In this document: one piece after another, positions 41,509-51,672 of the stretch
How positions within the stretch are numbered: the stretch's first letter is position 1
Layout: each line of letters starts with the position of its first letter
Assembly (NCBI GenBank): GCA_036496265.1
Contig: DASXLL010000227.1
Coordinates: forward strand, 1 to 52,714
DNA: 52,714 nt
Direction of reading: 5' to 3'
From: CAYLLN01 sp036496265
Lineage (GTDB): Bacteria; Planctomycetota; Planctomycetia; Pirellulales; Pirellulaceae
The notes under the pieces: generated by a model
What the model was told of the DNA's origin: nothing
Databases searched by the model: none
Seen by the model: only the letters and a program-made list of their open reading frames with translations
Program-made: the position numbers and the translations under genes

Positions 41509-41760
41509 CTAGCGGCTAAATGAACTGACTGGCAGTCTGGCTGACGCGCCGATTATGCCGTCACTGACGCCGATGTTATTGCCACGGGGCATTGTTCCGT
41601 TCGGTCCATACTTGCGGTCATATCGTTCCTGCTGGGCCTGGCGGTACGCATCGGTTGATGGGGCGGGCTTCCAAGGGCGGGGAACCATCCAATCGGGCAG
41701 AGCGCAGCCGGCAACTGCAGACATCGCAAACGCGAGTGCGATTAGAACTACCTTGCGCAT
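41509..41760 (-). CDS. Small predicted lipoprotein
   Basis: 83 residues. A lipoprotein signal (MRKVVLIALAFAMSAVAGCA) has the lipobox VAGC with acylated C19. The mature part is short, Pro/Tyr/Arg-rich (DAYRQAQQERYDRKYGPNGT) and probably largely disordered. It is divergent from the frameshifted metalloprotease gene at 41802, with 41 bases between them. Function unknown. Confidence 0.65.
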   Translation of the reverse strand: MRKVVLIALAFAMSAVAGCALPDWMVPRPWKPAPSTDAYRQAQQERYDRKYGPNGTMPRGNNIGVSDGIIGASARLPVSSFSR

Positions 41761-41801
41761 AGGCGGGGGAGTACCGCGCCAAACAAAAAGGGTTTAGATC
41801 A

Positions 41802-43399
41802 ATGCCCTATTTGGCTTCGGGTGCGCTAAGTCGAACATTCCGTCTTTTTTCCCAGCTTCGGGGCTTGCCCTCTCCATCCCGCCGACGCCCGATTTCCTTC
41901 GAACCACTGGAAGATCGCGCGGTTCCAGCATTTGTCATTATCCCGACATTTGCTTCCAACATTACCAGCGATCCGAACGCCGCGACAATCATGGCGTCGA
42001 TCAATCGGACGATCGCTGCTTACGAAAGCACGATTACCGACAACGTCACGGTCCACATCACATTTCAGGAAGGCGCTGGGCTCGGGTCGAGTTCGACGGC
42101 CGGATACCTCGTGCCGTACTCGAGTTATCGCAATCAGCTCATCTCTCACGCGACGACAGCCGACGAATAGCATTGCGCTGCTCAACGTTCCCGCCAGCAA
42201 TCCCATCGTGGGCACCTTGGACACGCTCGTCCGAGTGCCGTCCGCCCTGGCAAACGCGCTCGGCCTCGACCCCGGCCTGAACCCCGACAGTACCATCACC
42301 CTGAATACTTCGCTCATGAACCTGGATCGTTCGGGGACGCAGGACGCCAATAAATATGACCTGATGAAGGTTACTGCTCACGAGATCGACGAGACACTCG
42401 GCGGCGGATCCGGGCTGGAGGGCCTGGCAAACGGCGATCCGATCGGCAATTCTCGGATTAGGCCGTTGGATTTGTTCCGGTATGCGTCAGCCGGTGCTCG
42501 GAGCTTCGACACACAGGCGACGACCCAGGCATTTTTCTCCATCGACGGCGGCAACACAATGCTCGCCCGATTCAACCAACTGGCTTCTGGCGACTACGGC
42601 GACTGGTACAGCCCTGGAGGTCAGACACCGCAGGTCCAGGACGCATTCGACACAAAAGGCTCCAAGCCGAATCTGAACGTCGAACTGCGCCGTTTGGATG
42701 TCTTGGGTTACACGCCTGTCGCGCCGACCGCCTTGAGTTTGACGCCGCCCGCGGTCCAGAACTTTGCTCTTGGAGTTTCAACGGCCTTCGACCTCGGCAG
42801 TGTCACAAACGGCAATGGGCCATTTGCCGTGACGGTGAACTGGGGAGATGGATCGGCCAACACAACGTCCTACGTCAATGATCCGGGTTCGCTAGGAACG
42901 CAGAATCATACGTACGACTCAGCCGGGGTGTACACGCCGACCATCTCGGTCACCGACTTCACCAGTCAAACGGGTTCCACGAACTTTTCTGTGCTCAGCA
43001 GCAAGCCAGACGTCGCGGTCGTGGCGGGAAATGTGGTCGTCACGGGCACGGACGGAAGCGACTCGATCACTGTGGCGGTCAATGGATCGAATTGCCGTTT
43101 CACCGATCCCAGATGCCGACGATCAAGTGGTCGCGACTGACGCCCTTTTGATCATCAATTGGATCAATGCGCATCCCGGCCAATCCGAAGCACCCATTTC
43201 CTCAGACCAGTTACCTGTGAGTCCAACAAGCAAAGGCATCGCAGCCGAAACGTCATGCGTTCCTGCGCTAGCCGACGCGTCCGCTGTCGGAGCGGCGACT
43301 GCAACCGCCTCGCCCGCCGCCATTTCAACAGATCTCCTGAATCTGCTCGCCGCCGACGCCGCCTTAACAGCAGCCAAACGTCGCCGATCGTGCTATTAA
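41802..43399 (+). pseudogene. Dockerin-type metalloprotease (NF038122-like), split by two frameshifts
   Basis: The first frame (41802-42170) opens with a basic leader and RRRPISFEPLEDRAVPAFVI, the planctomycete extracellular-protein signature, then NITSDPNAATIMASINRTIA and stops at TAG 42168. One base later the sense continues: TNSIALLNVPASNPIVGTLD, LMKVTAHEIDETLGGGSGLE (HEID-x-LG is the zinc/active-site block of this family), then a PKD-like domain (VNWGDGSANTTSYVNDPG). That frame ends at 43140 after a second shift near 43090. The third frame carries a dockerin repeat (PDADDQVVATDALLIINWIN) and a tail ending LLNLLAADAALTAAKRRR. All parts are in the correct order, so the frameshifts are either recent mutations or sequencing errors. 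If intact, it would be a secreted protease of about 530 residues. Confidence 0.8.
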
Positions 43400-43943
43400 G
43401 TGTGGTCAGTGCTTTGTGGACGAGCTAACCTATAACTCGCGCCGCCGCGGTCATATCCGCTATAAAGCGGCAACGCCGAAATGCCCTCGGCTGCGCCGAC
43501 CGCAAGCAGTCTACATCCATTGCTTGCCCCGCAACGAACGTTGGCCCTACGGCAGTCCCGCAGCATGCACACCGATCAGGCGGAGTTGAAGGAGGAACGT
43601 TGGATGCGACCTCCTTTCGTATTCTCCGTAATGCTCTCGGTCGAAGTGACCAAGAGCAGTTTCAAGTCGGCCGTTTTTTGGACTGATATCGCCGTGCCAA
43701 CATTGCTCCTGAGGACGGGATAACAGCCAAGGGCCTGACCATTTCTCTAGCGACGATTGCACCTGGCGCATGGCCTCTTTGCGGGAAGTCGAATGGCGAA
43801 TTCCAAAAAAAGCGCGATTTACCGCTGGTAACGTCTAGGGCCAGGCTGGCATACTGGGGAATCCCACGTGCGACGGGTGCCATTGGAAGGTGTTTTGCCA
43901 AGCTGGGCTCAACTGCCGTCGCGACGAACAGGCGCCTGCTTCG
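43400..43943. other. 544-base gap between two dockerin protein genes
   Basis: No convincing gene, repeat or terminator is visible. A short + strand frame near 43560-43720 (MRPPFVFSVMLSVEVTKSSF) has no recognisable motif. The promoter of the large beta-helix gene should lie here. Confidence 0.4.
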
Positions 43944-46900
43944 ATGCCGCGAAAAGCGCGGCCGTACTTCTCCATGCCAAGCTCTCGCCGCAAGCCGAAG
44001 TATCGCCGCGCGAATCGGCGTTTTCGCCGGATCTTCGTTGAGCAACTGGAAGACCGGTCCTTATTAGCGGCCACGATCACGGTCAATTCGGTGCTGGTTA
44101 CGAATGCCCGCGATAGCGTGCTGACGCTGCCCGAGGCGATGATGATCAGCAATCGCACGTTGGCGCTGACGAGCCTGACGGCCGATGAGCTTGCTCAAGT
44201 GAACGGCACGCCGACGAGCGGGGACACCGATACGATTGCGTTCAGTATTCCAGGCAGTGGCGTACAGACGATCACTTACAGTTCACCACTTCCCACGATT
44301 ACGGAAGCCGTCATTATCGACGGCTACACACAGCCCGGGGCAAGTCCCAACACGAATGGGCCGTTACTTGGCGACAATGCAGTGCTGCTAGTCGAATTAA
44401 ACGCACTCAATGGTGGTGGATTGTTTCTCGATGGCGTGAGTGGGGCCACGATTCGCGGGCTGGCGATTCATGTCTATGCGGGCACCAACATTAACATTCG
44501 CAGCGGCAGCAATAACACGATTGAGGGCAATTTCATTGGTACCGATGCGACGGGAAAAACCACGCACCTAACGACAGATTATGGCGTCAAAATCTTCGCG
44601 GGACTGTCATCCGCCAATAACAACATTATTGGAGGGACGACGCCTGCCGCGCGAAACTTGATCTCCGGTAATGCAGATGAGGGAATTAGCCTCACCGGAA
44701 ATAATAACCAGAACGCCTTCGTTCAAAACACAATCATCCAGGGTAATTTTATTGGTACCGACCCTGCCGGGACATTGTCAGTAGGTAATGGCATCGGAAT
44801 TAGCATCTATCCGGGAGCAACTACTACGGTGATTGGCGGCTCGTCTGCGACCGGAGGAAATCTTATCTCCGGCAATTCGAGTGAAGGAATCGCAATTGGG
44901 GGAACCCAAACTTGCAATGGAGGAGGAATCAATAATGCGAATGCGACTGGCACTGTGGTTCAAGGAAACAGAATTGGAACGGATGTCACGGGAATATCGG
45001 CGTTGGGCAACGGGACGAACGGTATTACTGTCGCCTTAGATTCGACGTCCAGGCAAGTCATCGGCGGTGTCAACGCAGGCGAAGGCAACATCATTGCATT
45101 CAACACGCTGCATGGAATTGGCGTATTAGCCTCACACGCGGCAATCGAATCCAATTCGATCTATTCCAACGGCCAACTGGGCATTCACCTTGGAAATTAT
45201 TGCAGCCCGACCCCGAATGACGTTGACGATGCCGACACGGGACCAAACAACCTGCAGAATTTCCCAGTCATCAGCGCGCCAACGCTTACCGCGTCGCGGC
45301 TGAGTCTGAATTACAACGTGTCGTCCACGACGGCAAACTCCGCCTATCCCTTGCGTGTCGAATTCTTCAAGGCAGACGCGGCTGGGCAGGAGGGCAAGAC
45401 ATTTTTAGGTTCCGACACGTACGATGCCACCGCGGCTGGCACGACGAAGACGGTTTCCTTCACCTCGGCTGCGCCCATTGCGGTGGGCGATACGATCATT
45501 GCTACGGCAACTGATAGCGCCGGCAATACTTCGGAGTTCAGCGCCAGCGTTACATTGCAAGCCGGAACTTGCAGCTCGGTCGTCGTAAACACCAACGATT
45601 CGGGGGCTGGATCGCTGCGGACTGCGATTAATTGCGCGAATAGCACGCCGGGGACGGATACGATCAGCTTCAATATTCCCGGTGATGGCGTTCATACGAT
45701 CAGCCCCAAAACAGATCTACCACAAATCACCGATAAGCTCGTTATCGACGCATACTCTCAGCCCGGTTCGAGCCTGAACACGTTGACGGGGGGCGACAAC
45801 GCTCAGCTCCTCATTGAGCTGGAAGGGAGTCACGAAAGCAGCGGCTTAGGATTTGGGTTGTATTTTGGGGGGGCCAGCGGTTCCATTGTGCGCGGCTTGG
45901 TTATCGATAGTTTTATCTCAGGCATTGAGTTCGACTCAAATAAAGCGACGACCGGTGTAACGATCGCAGGAAATTTCATCGGTACCGATCCAACAGGTTC
46001 CATTGCTCGTCCCAATAATTTTGGTATCCGCCTTAATCGGCTCGGTACAGCAAACATTATCGGAGGAACAGATCCCGCCGCGCGAAATGTGCTTTCCGGC
46101 AACGTATATGACGGAGTCATCGTCTTCTCCAACGGCAACACCATTCAAGGAAACTTATTTGGCACCGACAGGACTGGAACCGTGGCATTACGCAATAACA
46201 GTCATGACGTTCACCTGGGATCCGACGTCGATGTTGCTGCGAACAACCAAGTCGGAGGTACGACCGCTGGTGCAGGGAATGTGCTGGCGGCGGCGGGTGA
46301 CGCGGGAATTGCTTTTTACGGCTCTTCCGGCAACGTCGTACAGGGTAATCTGATTGGAACGGATGTCACGGGTACACGATCGTTGGGAAAAGGTAACTTT
46401 GGCATCCGGTTTGAGGCAGGTAGCGGTGGAAATACGATCGGCGGCGCCGCCGCGGGCGCAGGGAATGTCGTTGCCGGCGCAAATGGTCCTGGTATATCAC
46501 TGGTAGACGCGACGGGGAACTTGATAGCCGGAAACTTTATCGGGACTGATCTCTCTGCAACTGTTGACCTTGGCAATGGTGGGCCAAGTAACGCGGGCGG
46601 CATCTTTGTAAGCTCAACCGGCAATACCATCGGTGGCACCGATGGGGGCGCGGGCAACACGATTGCTTTCAACCGAGGACCAGGCGTTATCGTCAGTGGG
46701 TCAACCGGGGCAGTCTCGGCGGCGATACTGGGAAACCATATCTTTTCGAATACCAAGGGGCTTGGTATCGACCTGTCGGGCGACGGAGTCACGCCGAATG
46801 ATCTTGAGGACGCAGACAATGGTCCCAACAAGCTGCAAAACTTTCCGGAAATTTCCTCGGCCACGGCTGTGGTGGGACAATTGGCTGTGACGTACGCGGT

Positions 46901-48953
46901 GCCTTCCGACCCTTCGAACTCGCAGTATCCGCTGCGCATCGAATTCTTTAAAGCCGATGACGGCGGAACGCAAGGACAGACTTTCGTTGGCAGCGATACG
47001 TATACGGCGGCACAAGCTGGGGTCGAATCATCAGTCACTTTCACGCCAGCAATTGCCGTTGCGGCCGGCGACAAAATCGTTGCCACCGCGACCGACGCTG
47101 CTGGCAACACGTCGGAATTCAGCGCGGCGTTCATCGTTCAGTCATGCACAACCGTCACCAATACCGACGACTCCGGCGTTGGCTCGCTGCGCCAAGCAAT
47201 CATCTGTGCCGACGCAACGCCCGGCCTCGACACGATCACCTTTAATATTCCCGGCTCCGACGTCCAGACCATCAGCCCACTCGCCGCCCTGCCGACGATC
47301 ACCGATCCCGTCATCATCGACGGCTACACCCAACCCGGGGCAAGCCCCAACACCAATGCCATCGATGATCCCGATCCGCTTCAGCGCGGGCTGAACGGCA
47401 CGTTGTTGATTCAGCTTTCCGGCCCGGCCGCAGGGACGCCGGCCATGGCTGGTCTTACGATTGCGGGAAACAACAGCACAGTGCGGGGCCTCGTGATTAA
47501 TGGATTTGCCAATAGCGGCGTTATGATCAGCGGTGGCAACAACAATGTCATTGCCGGCAACTATATCGGCACCGATCCCACGGGTGAATCCGCGGCTGGC
47601 AACGGCAAATGGGGCGTCCTAGTTAACGCCGGCTCAGCCGGGAATCGGATTGGGACCAACGGCGATGGCTTGGAAGATGCGGCCGAGGAGAATTTGATTG
47701 GCGCCAGCGGCTTCGGCGGTATCGGAATCGTCGGTGCGGGAAGCGACAATAATATCGTCGCCGGAAACTTGATTGGCATCGATGCCCTGGGAACGGGGGC
47801 CATTGGTAACGGCAACCGCGGAGTGGATATCTTCGGCGGCGCTCAGCACAATCGAATCGGCACGAACGCCGATGGACTTCACGACACCGCTGAGCGGAAC
47901 ATCATTAGCCAAAACGGCTGGGCGGGAATTGGAATCTACGACGCGGGGACGTCGTTCAATGTTGTTGCCGGCAACTGGATCGGCATTGACATAACCGGCT
48001 CAGCCTCCGGTGCCAACGCCAAAGGAGGCATGGACATTTTCGGAGGAGCAACGCAGAACACAATTGGCGGCTTGGCTCCTGGCGCCGGAAACGTGATCGC
48101 GTTCAACTCGCAAAAGGGCATAAGCCTTACGGATGCGGCTACCACCAGCAACGCGATTCTTGGCAACTCGATTTTTGGCAATTTCGGACTCGGCATCGAC
48201 CTCGGTCCGACTGGATTCACTCCCAACGACCCCGAAGACGCCGACGCTGGCCCGAACAACCTGCAAAACTTCCCCGTCATCACTTACGCTACCCGCGACG
48301 CCGGCAATCTGAAAGTCACTTACACTGTCCCGTCCGACCCGGCCAACAGCACGTATCCGATCCGCATCGAGTTCTTCCTGGCCGACGCTAACGGCCAAGG
48401 CCAGACCTATTTGGGCTTCGATACTTTCACCGAAGCCGATTTCACCGCCGACGGCAACACTCCTGGCGAAAAAACGGTGACGCTGCCGACCGCTGCACCC
48501 ATCAATGTCTTCGACAAGATCGTCGCCACCGCCACCGATTCGCTCACAGCCGCAGTCGGCGGCGGACCCGCTAACACCTCCGAGTTCTCCGCGGAAGCCA
48601 CCATCGTCAGCCCCTGGCAAAATCCCGGCCCCCTGCGGTGGGACGTGACCGACGATACACATGTCGTGGCCGACGATGTGCTGACGATCATCAACTACAT
48701 CAACGCCCACGGCTCCGGGCGAGTTCCCGACAGTGCGGCAAACACCCAGCCGTTTTTAGATGTGGATGGTGACGATTCCGTGGTGGCGGCGGACGTCATC
48801 GATGTCATTAACTACATCAACGCCGGAAAAAGGCTCGGCGGCGAAGCGGAAGCGGCGGATAAAGCCGCCGATAGCCAGGACCAAGGAGCCGGTGATTTGA
48901 TGGCTCTTTTAGCGGCCGATGTGGCGTCGGAGGCGGCGAGGAAGCGAAAGTAA
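43944..48953 (+). CDS. Giant three-module beta-helix-type extracellular protein with dockerin end
   Basis: About 1670 residues. The Arg/Lys-rich leader (SSRRKPKYRRANRRFRRIFV) runs into EQLEDRSLLAATIT, the signature of planctomycete surface proteins. Three modules of about 500 residues follow, ending near 45560, 47130 and 48605. Each starts with an NDSGxGSLRxAI-type block and IDGYTQPGASPNTN, continues with repeated NxIxGTDxTG and NTIGGTxxGAGN units that predict a right-handed beta-helix, and ends with a beta-sandwich of about 100 residues (YPLRIEFFKADDGGTQGQTF, AATDAAGNTSEFSA-type). A C-terminal dockerin pair (DVTDDTHVVADDVLTIINYI; DVDGDDSVVAADVIDVINYI) and a tail LMALLAADVASEAARKRK close it. 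The frame is open back to GTG 43890; ATG 43944 or ATG 43974 are better starts. Probably cell-surface or secreted; the binding partner is unknown. Confidence 0.85.
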   Translation: MPRKARPYFSMPSSRRKPKYRRANRRFRRIFVEQLEDRSLLAATITVNSVLVTNARDSVLTLPEAMMISNRTLALTSLTADELAQVNGTPTSGDTDTIAFSIPGSGVQTITYSSPLPTITEAVIIDGYTQPGASPNTNGPLLGDNAVLLVELNALNGGGLFLDGVSGATIRGLAIHVYAGTNINIRSGSNNTIEGNFIGTDATGKTTHLTTDYGVKIFAGLSSANNNIIGGTTPAARNLISGNADEGISLTGNNNQNAFVQNTIIQGNFIGTDPAGTLSVGNGIGISIYPGATTTVIGGSSATGGNLISGNSSEGIAIGGTQTCNGGGINNANATGTVVQGNRIGTDVTGISALGNGTNGITVALDSTSRQVIGGVNAGEGNIIAFNTLHGIGVLASHAAIESNSIYSNGQLGIHLGNYCSPTPNDVDDADTGPNNLQNFPVISAPTLTASRLSLNYNVSSTTANSAYPLRVEFFKADAAGQEGKTFLGSDTYDATAAGTTKTVSFTSAAPIAVGDTIIATATDSAGNTSEFSASVTLQAGTCSSVVVNTNDSGAGSLRTAINCANSTPGTDTISFNIPGDGVHTISPKTDLPQITDKLVIDAYSQPGSSLNTLTGGDNAQLLIELEGSHESSGLGFGLYFGGASGSIVRGLVIDSFISGIEFDSNKATTGVTIAGNFIGTDPTGSIARPNNFGIRLNRLGTANIIGGTDPAARNVLSGNVYDGVIVFSNGNTIQGNLFGTDRTGTVALRNNSHDVHLGSDVDVAANNQVGGTTAGAGNVLAAAGDAGIAFYGSSGNVVQGNLIGTDVTGTRSLGKGNFGIRFEAGSGGNTIGGAAAGAGNVVAGANGPGISLVDATGNLIAGNFIGTDLSATVDLGNGGPSNAGGIFVSSTGNTIGGTDGGAGNTIAFNRGPGVIVSGSTGAVSAAILGNHIFSNTKGLGIDLSGDGVTPNDLEDADNGPNKLQNFPEISSATAVVGQLAVTYAVPSDPSNSQYPLRIEFFKADDGGTQGQTFVGSDTYTAAQAGVESSVTFTPAIAVAAGDKIVATATDAAGNTSEFSAAFIVQSCTTVTNTDDSGVGSLRQAIICADATPGLDTITFNIPGSDVQTISPLAALPTITDPVIIDGYTQPGASPNTNAIDDPDPLQRGLNGTLLIQLSGPAAGTPAMAGLTIAGNNSTVRGLVINGFANSGVMISGGNNNVIAGNYIGTDPTGESAAGNGKWGVLVNAGSAGNRIGTNGDGLEDAAEENLIGASGFGGIGIVGAGSDNNIVAGNLIGIDALGTGAIGNGNRGVDIFGGAQHNRIGTNADGLHDTAERNIISQNGWAGIGIYDAGTSFNVVAGNWIGIDITGSASGANAKGGMDIFGGATQNTIGGLAPGAGNVIAFNSQKGISLTDAATTSNAILGNSIFGNFGLGIDLGPTGFTPNDPEDADAGPNNLQNFPVITYATRDAGNLKVTYTVPSDPANSTYPIRIEFFLADANGQGQTYLGFDTFTEADFTADGNTPGEKTVTLPTAAPINVFDKIVATATDSLTAAVGGGPANTSEFSAEATIVSPWQNPGPLRWDVTDDTHVVADDVLTIINYINAHGSGRVPDSAANTQPFLDVDGDDSVVAADVIDVINYINAGKRLGGEAEAADKAADSQDQGAGDLMALLAADVASEAARKRK

Positions 48954-49149
48954 AGCTCGCCGACGTACGGCTCATTGTCCCCCGCCCCGATGATTGCCAC
49001 CCGAATGAGTCGCCGGTACTTTTAGGCGCGTACGGGGTTTACCGAGTGGCGACCGCTGATCTGATTTCCTGACATTGTGTTGAATCTTGCGGCATTTAGG
49101 TACCGTTCAACATGCCACTCGGCAATTTTCTCAAGCCAAGGATCCCACC

Positions 49150-51213
49150 ATGCGAAATTTGCACCCGATGGCGAGATGCTGCTTTTTCGTCGCAATGTCA
49201 CTGGTGTTCGCATCTCAAGCCGGAACGACGGTCGGTCAAATCCGGAACGACTTGGCCCAAGAATTTGCTCCAATTGGCAATCCCAGCTTTGAAAAGGGAC
49301 AGCCGGGTAATCCACCCGTGGGATGGATATCTCCCCAGATTGCCGGCTATCGCGTCAAAACGACGAATGACGAACCGAAGGAAGGTGACCAGTGCGCTGT
49401 CATCGAGAACGATACGAAACCGGAAGCGGGACAATTTGGCAATCTCATGCAATCCATCGATGCCATACCCTTCCGGGGGAAACGCGTTCGGTATCGCGCC
49501 GCCGTGCGCACTCAAGTTCAAGGCCCCGCTAACCAGGCCCAACTATGGTTTCGCGTCGATCGTCAATCGCCAGCGGGAGGTCGGTCCGTCGGCGCCTTCG
49601 ACAACATGGGGGATCGTCCGATCACCGCGGCCAACTGGCAGCATTACGAAATTGTCGGCAACGTGGCCGATGATGCTCAGCGTATCTTCCTCGGAATCCT
49701 TATGCAGGGCGTCGGCAAAGCGTGGATTGACGATGCCTCGATAGAGGTCGTCGGCAACGACGTGGTCACAACGGGGCGGCCGGTTGTGGGATCATCAACT
49801 GGGAGTGCCGCACCAGGTGTGTTCGAAGTCCGTGGCTCCATGCGTTTAACGCCGAACGAACCTGTGCTCGCGGCAAGCGAGGTGAAGGATAAAGATGGTC
49901 GTTGGAAGGATACTTCCCTGACCGTATTGCTTCCGATCCCCTTGGCCTATAGAGATCAGATTCCGCTCAGCTATGAACTCTCCGTCGATCCGCCCCACGC
50001 CGCGGATTCCGTCGAGATCTACGAGGACCGGCCACAAAACTATGTCGCCAAGCTGGTGCTGGCGGATGTTCACAATCGCGAACGAATCGACGTTCAGTTC
50101 CGTTCCGCGGTCCTTGTCGGTCCCACCGGCTTTGATGACGTACCACGAAGCGCCGCCATTCCCAAAGAATGGCCAAAAGAATCTGAACCGTGGTTAGCGG
50201 CCACTTGGTGTGCCGATGCGAACCACGAACGAATCCAAGCCATCGCGAAAGAAATTCGTAGAGACACGGACGACGTAATGCGGGTTATTGACCGTGTACA
50301 GCAACGAACGAAGGAGATTTTCCAATCGGCCAGCGGCCACGTGTCCAGCCTTACTGCGGTCCAAGCACTCGACAAGACCGGTTCTTGCACCAGTTGCGCC
50401 AATCTCGTCGCCGCGGTCTTGCGCGGCTCTGGCGTGCCGGCGCGCATCCTGTCTGGCTACCCATCCTGGTCAGGGCCGCTTCAAACGCACTATATCGTCG
50501 AGGCCTATGTGCCACACTATGGCTGGTATCCCATCGAATCGACGCGGTCCATATCGCCTTGGCCCAATTTCCAGCAAGTCAACGTCGCCATAATTCCTCC
50601 GGACTACGAAGAGCAATCTCGTGCGAAGTCCCGCTACTCCGCCGCGCCAGGTGTTCCGTATCTTTCTCTAACGGAAACTCCGGAAAATCTCGTAACCGTG
50701 CTCAGACGAGGCACAATCAGCGACGAGAAACCAAATTGCGATCACGTTTGCCAGCAGGTGCGCAAGATTGAGGCCCAGCCAGCCGCCTGGCAGTCTGCAA
50801 TGCACTGGGCCGACCCGCGTTGGAGGCAATGGCTGACGGGTGATCACCAACTTTTTAACGACGGCAAAGTGTCCTTCAGCAAGCCGGCCGATCAGATCAG
50901 CAGCGAGTTCCCGGCAGCCTTGCTAGCCGAACTTGAGTTCAGCGAACTACCCAAACCACCCGCGCGCAAACCAGTAGCGACGGCAGCCGCGCCATCGGGT
51001 CGGCTTCCATCGCTCAATGAAATCTTCGCCCAGCTCGACAGCGATCGGGATGGACGAATTGCGAAGGCCGAGGCGGTTGGTCCATACGCACTGCGCTTCT
51101 CTGGGTGGGACATCAATCGCGATGAATTTGCAGACCGTCAAGAGATCCGCGTTTTCCGTGCCCGTGCGGGCATTGACGATCAAGGACTGCCGACACGTGC
51201 TGCCGGCAAATAG
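49150..51213 (+). CDS. Secreted transglutaminase-like protein with EF-hands
   Basis: 687 residues from the ATG at 49150. The signal peptide CCFFVAMSLVFASQAGTTVG ends near residue 29. A carbohydrate-binding-like beta-sandwich (IGNPSFEKGQPGNPPVGWIS ... FRVDRQSPAGGRSVGAFDNM) covers about 40-200. The transglutaminase-like core has TGSCTSCANLVAAVLRGSGV with C413 and C416, H447 in QTHYIVEAYVP and GWYPIEST, giving the Cys-His-acid triad with Glu in place of the usual Asp. Two EF-hand loops lie near the end (DSDRDGRIAKAE starting at D630, and DINRDEFADRQE). It may cross-link or hydrolyse surface proteins in a calcium-dependent way. It lies 196 bases after the giant dockerin protein gene, on the same strand. 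Confidence 0.87.
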   Translation: MRNLHPMARCCFFVAMSLVFASQAGTTVGQIRNDLAQEFAPIGNPSFEKGQPGNPPVGWISPQIAGYRVKTTNDEPKEGDQCAVIENDTKPEAGQFGNLMQSIDAIPFRGKRVRYRAAVRTQVQGPANQAQLWFRVDRQSPAGGRSVGAFDNMGDRPITAANWQHYEIVGNVADDAQRIFLGILMQGVGKAWIDDASIEVVGNDVVTTGRPVVGSSTGSAAPGVFEVRGSMRLTPNEPVLAASEVKDKDGRWKDTSLTVLLPIPLAYRDQIPLSYELSVDPPHAADSVEIYEDRPQNYVAKLVLADVHNRERIDVQFRSAVLVGPTGFDDVPRSAAIPKEWPKESEPWLAATWCADANHERIQAIAKEIRRDTDDVMRVIDRVQQRTKEIFQSASGHVSSLTAVQALDKTGSCTSCANLVAAVLRGSGVPARILSGYPSWSGPLQTHYIVEAYVPHYGWYPIESTRSISPWPNFQQVNVAIIPPDYEEQSRAKSRYSAAPGVPYLSLTETPENLVTVLRRGTISDEKPNCDHVCQQVRKIEAQPAAWQSAMHWADPRWRQWLTGDHQLFNDGKVSFSKPADQISSEFPAALLAELEFSELPKPPARKPVATAAAPSGRLPSLNEIFAQLDSDRDGRIAKAEAVGPYALRFSGWDINRDEFADRQEIRVFRARAGIDDQGLPTRAAGK

Positions 51214-51672
51214 GCCGTTGCTTTACATCTCTTATGCTGTAGCCCAGCGGCGATGGGCGTTACCGCCTGAACGGCACGAGATTGCCAGCCCCAAAACGCT
51301 CTGGACCGAGCCACTGAATGCGGTCGCTCGGCGCAGGCGAGAGTTCTTGTGCTGGCGTGTGAAGCGATTTACTGAGGTGACGTGCGGCGGTCGACTTTAC
51401 GCTTATCCGCGGCAGGAAGCTTGCGGCGGAAGCGGGACGTTTTAGCGCCATGTCGTTCTACACGACGATCACGTCGCAACACGACTCGCCGCCCCGCGCG
51501 AATCAGCCTGTGGCTCCGGTTGTTACGTCCAGTTTCTTGCCGCTGACGCCCACTTACTCGTGCTTAAGTCAACTGCCAGGTAAAACTTCATTCAGCTAGG
51601 CACAGCGATTGCGTGGAATCGCGGGGGGCCATGTGGCATGGCCATTTAATTGTTCAAACGCGGGAGAAAAAT
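51214..51672. other. 459-base gap before a small secreted protein gene
   Basis: No recognisable gene or repeat. Codon bias in short frames here is not gene-like. The promoter for the 51673 gene is expected in the last 100 bases but is not identifiable. Confidence 0.4.

Noticed and set aside
46316..47134. 272-codon - strand frame inside the beta-helix gene
   Set aside because: Ala/Pro/Ser-rich shadow produced by the repeated beta-helix codons; no ribosome site or signal.
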